The notes under the pieces: generated by a model
Database searches by the model: none
The model's input: only the letters and a program-made list of their open reading frames with translations
What the model was told of the DNA's origin: nothing
Shown here: positions 33,401 through 34,733 of the stretch, piece by piece
How positions within the stretch are numbered: position 1 is the stretch's first letter
Layout of the letters: the number at the start of each line of letters is the position of its first letter
NCBI GenBank assembly: GCA_016938455.1
Contig: JAFGUQ010000011.1
Location: 1-34,733, forward strand
Source of the DNA: Clostridia bacterium
GTDB taxonomy: Bacteria > Bacillota > Clostridia > DUPQ01
Length of the DNA stretch: 34,733 bases
Reading direction: 5' to 3'
Position numbers and translations under genes: made by a program

Positions 33401-34198
33401 ATGGAAAAAAAAGATGCGTTGCTGATTTTCGGGTTAGATGATAATAGCAGCGAAAAACAGATAAAAGATAAATACAAAGTGTTTCTGAAAATGCTTAAGA
33501 ATAATGAAGTGGACAATATTCAGGAAATAACGACTGCATATAATCTGCTGATGGGCTATGAAAACTATGACAAACTTGATCCTTCTTCAAAAAGTTTTAA
33601 ATTTCGCAGGTTCTTGTTTAATTACCTCAGTTATATCATTATTTTTCTCGGGTTGATCTCGTTGTTTGTTATCCTTATAGTGCCAAAGTTAACAGAAGTA
33701 AAACCTGATTTATCTGTCTCCTTTGTCGGAAGTTTCTTTAATCTTGAATCAGATGAACTGGAACAGACGCTGTATAATAATATCGAAGGACTTGAAAAAC
33801 TGGTAATTGAAGTCATTTATCTGGATATTGACACCTCAGACGGTGAGTATGATGAAGCAGGCAGAGTGAAGCTGGCAGGACTTATCAGTACTAAAGAAGC
33901 GGATATTTTTATTGAAGATGATGAAAATTTTGTTTATTTATCATCAAATGAGGTTTTGATGCCATTAGATGATATAATACCATTGTTAGACCTGAACATT
34001 GATGAATCAAAATTAATCAGGGGTAGAGACCCGGCTGATGGGAAAATTAAGATTTATGGGATTGATGTAAGTACGAACAGAAAGTTAATGACCACTGTCT
34101 ACAGTGGAGTAATAAGAATTTTTTCTATTGCCAAGGAAACACAGCATTTAGATAAGGCTCTGCAGGCCAGCAAATTGATATTAGAGGAGGGTAATTAA
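33401..34198 (+). CDS. Single-pass membrane protein with a J-domain-like N-terminus lacking HPD
   Basis: The 265-residue protein begins with a J-domain-like helical segment (about 1-55: ALLIFGLDDNSSEKQIKDKYKVFLKML, then IQEITTAYNLLMGYE). The HPD tripeptide needed to stimulate DnaK ATPase is missing. One membrane helix follows (about 72-94), then a roughly 170-residue extracytoplasmic or C-terminal domain. Within it, SVSFVGSFF, EADIFIEDDENFVYL and a terminal alpha/beta pattern vaguely recall solute-binding-like folds. I do not recognise a named family. Its start has no clear ribosome binding site and is 3 bases after lysS, so translation is probably coupled. It immediately precedes an anti-anti-sigma/anti-sigma pair, so a signalling input is possible but unproven. 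Confidence 0.75.
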   Translation: MEKKDALLIFGLDDNSSEKQIKDKYKVFLKMLKNNEVDNIQEITTAYNLLMGYENYDKLDPSSKSFKFRRFLFNYLSYIIIFLGLISLFVILIVPKLTEVKPDLSVSFVGSFFNLESDELEQTLYNNIEGLEKLVIEVIYLDIDTSDGEYDEAGRVKLAGLISTKEADIFIEDDENFVYLSSNEVLMPLDDIIPLLDLNIDESKLIRGRDPADGKIKIYGIDVSTNRKLMTTVYSGVIRIFSIAKETQHLDKALQASKLILEEGN

Positions 34199-34201
34199 AC
34201 G

Positions 34202-34501
34202 ATGACTGAGTATGATATTGTAAATAGAGATAATATATACTATGTTGAAGGTGAGATTGATGTAAGTAACTGCAATGAGTTTAAAGAAAATCTGTACCAG
34301 GTTGTTGACAGTACTGAAGGTGACATGGTTCTGAATTTTAAAGAGCTTAAATATATTGACAGTGCAGGTCTTGGGATATTGGTCGGAACCTATAAACGCT
34401 TAAAGGAATTAGAGCGTAAGTTATCAATTTATGACTGCAGCGATAATATAAAGAAACTGTTTTATATTACCAGGCTGAACACATTGATTGATGTAATGTG
34501 A
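34202..34501 (+). CDS. STAS-domain anti-sigma factor antagonist (RsbV/SpoIIAA-like)
   Basis: The 99-residue protein is a full STAS domain: IYYVEGEIDVSNCNEFKENL at the start and the phosphorylation-site motif YIDSAGLGILVGTYKRL, with Ser in DSAGLG as the expected site of the partner kinase. Unphosphorylated antagonists bind the anti-sigma kinase and free the sigma factor. GGAGGG lies upstream, and the start follows the previous stop by 3 bases. The next gene is the matching kinase, which supports the role. Confidence 0.93.
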   Translation: MTEYDIVNRDNIYYVEGEIDVSNCNEFKENLYQVVDSTEGDMVLNFKELKYIDSAGLGILVGTYKRLKELERKLSIYDCSDNIKKLFYITRLNTLIDVM

Positions 34502-34514
34502 TAGGAGAGAAAAA

Positions 34515-34733
34515 ATGCACTGTAATAATAATGTGATAACAATTAAAATGCCAGTCAAAAAAGAATATTCTCAAGTGTTGCGTTTAACAGCATCAGGAGC
34601 CTGTAATCAGGCCGGATTCGATCTTGACGTCATTGAAGACATCAGAGTAGTTGTTTCAGAGGTGCTGAATTGCCTTCTTGAAGCCGGGTCTGCTCAATTT
34701 GAAGTATCGTTCACCATAGAAAATGAAAAAGTC
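34515..34733 (+). CDS. RsbW/SpoIIAB-like anti-sigma serine kinase, N-terminal part (cut by window edge)
   Basis: Too late in the window for the ORF track. ATG 34515 follows AGGAGAG, and 73 codons are open to the edge. The sequence VITIKMPVKKEYSQVLRLTASGACNQAGFDLDVIEDIRVVVSEVLNCLLEAG matches the N-terminal part of GHKL anti-sigma kinases, with the N box as VSEVLNCLLE. The usual acidic Asn-Asn/Asn-Ala form is altered to NCLLE, but the Asn is retained. It is the expected partner of the preceding STAS protein. A sigma-B/F-like gene may follow outside the window. Confidence 0.85.
   Translation, partial: MHCNNNVITIKMPVKKEYSQVLRLTASGACNQAGFDLDVIEDIRVVVSEVLNCLLEAGSAQFEVSFTIENEKV

Overview
This is a low-GC, gene-dense bacterial chromosome segment, most probably from a strictly anaerobic member of class Clostridia. 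The evidence is a SCIFF-type radical SAM maturase, the ctsR/radA/carD/PIN-TRAM/ispD neighbourhood, a DUF1934-argS pair, AGGAGG-type ribosome binding sites, TTGACA/TATAAT promoters, and an rsbV/rsbW pair at the right edge. I cannot name the genus. I see no rRNA, tRNA, CRISPR array, insertion sequence or prophage. Nearly everything is on the + strand; ispF is the only supported minus-strand gene.

Layout. 1-1908: the 3' part of an EF-G-type GTPase with its terminator, then a DUF4349-type lipoprotein gene interrupted by one in-frame TAG. 1926-6607: a stress, repair and isoprenoid block. It holds ctsR behind a CtsR box, radA, carD behind a consensus promoter, a PIN-TRAM membrane protein, ispD, and a convergent ispF whose 3' end overlaps ispD. 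The genes usually found between or beside these in Bacillus (mcsA, mcsB, clpC, disA) are absent. 6668-12323: an orphan SCIFF-type maturase, a HAD-IIA phosphatase, a small membrane protein, a GH18 wall hydrolase-like protein, an MgtC-like protein and a flavin reductase-like protein. 12335-21262: cell-wall and translation genes (ddl, murI, DUF1934, argS), two tandem S41 carboxyl-terminal-processing proteases of which the second has lost its catalytic Ser and Lys, and a GHL6-like glycosidase. 21279-23010: pyrG with its own promoter and terminator.

23062-31236 is the most distinctive region. A TetR-family gene leads an operon with a Cys-rich PAS histidine kinase, a stand-alone receiver, and a membrane kinase with damaged catalytic motifs. 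A second operon encodes a CACHE-like/HAMP hybrid kinase with receiver and HPt domains, and a receiver-GGDEF-HD-GYP protein. Both operon promoters carry the same palindrome, GTTAGT-N4-ACTAAC, just downstream of the -10 box. The TetR protein therefore probably controls its own operon and the hybrid kinase operon as one regulon, with c-di-GMP turnover as the likely output.

31289-34733: greA and lysS, each with its own promoter, then a membrane protein with a J-domain-like N-terminus lacking HPD, an RsbV/SpoIIAA-type anti-anti-sigma factor, and the start of an RsbW/SpoIIAB-like kinase cut off by the window edge.
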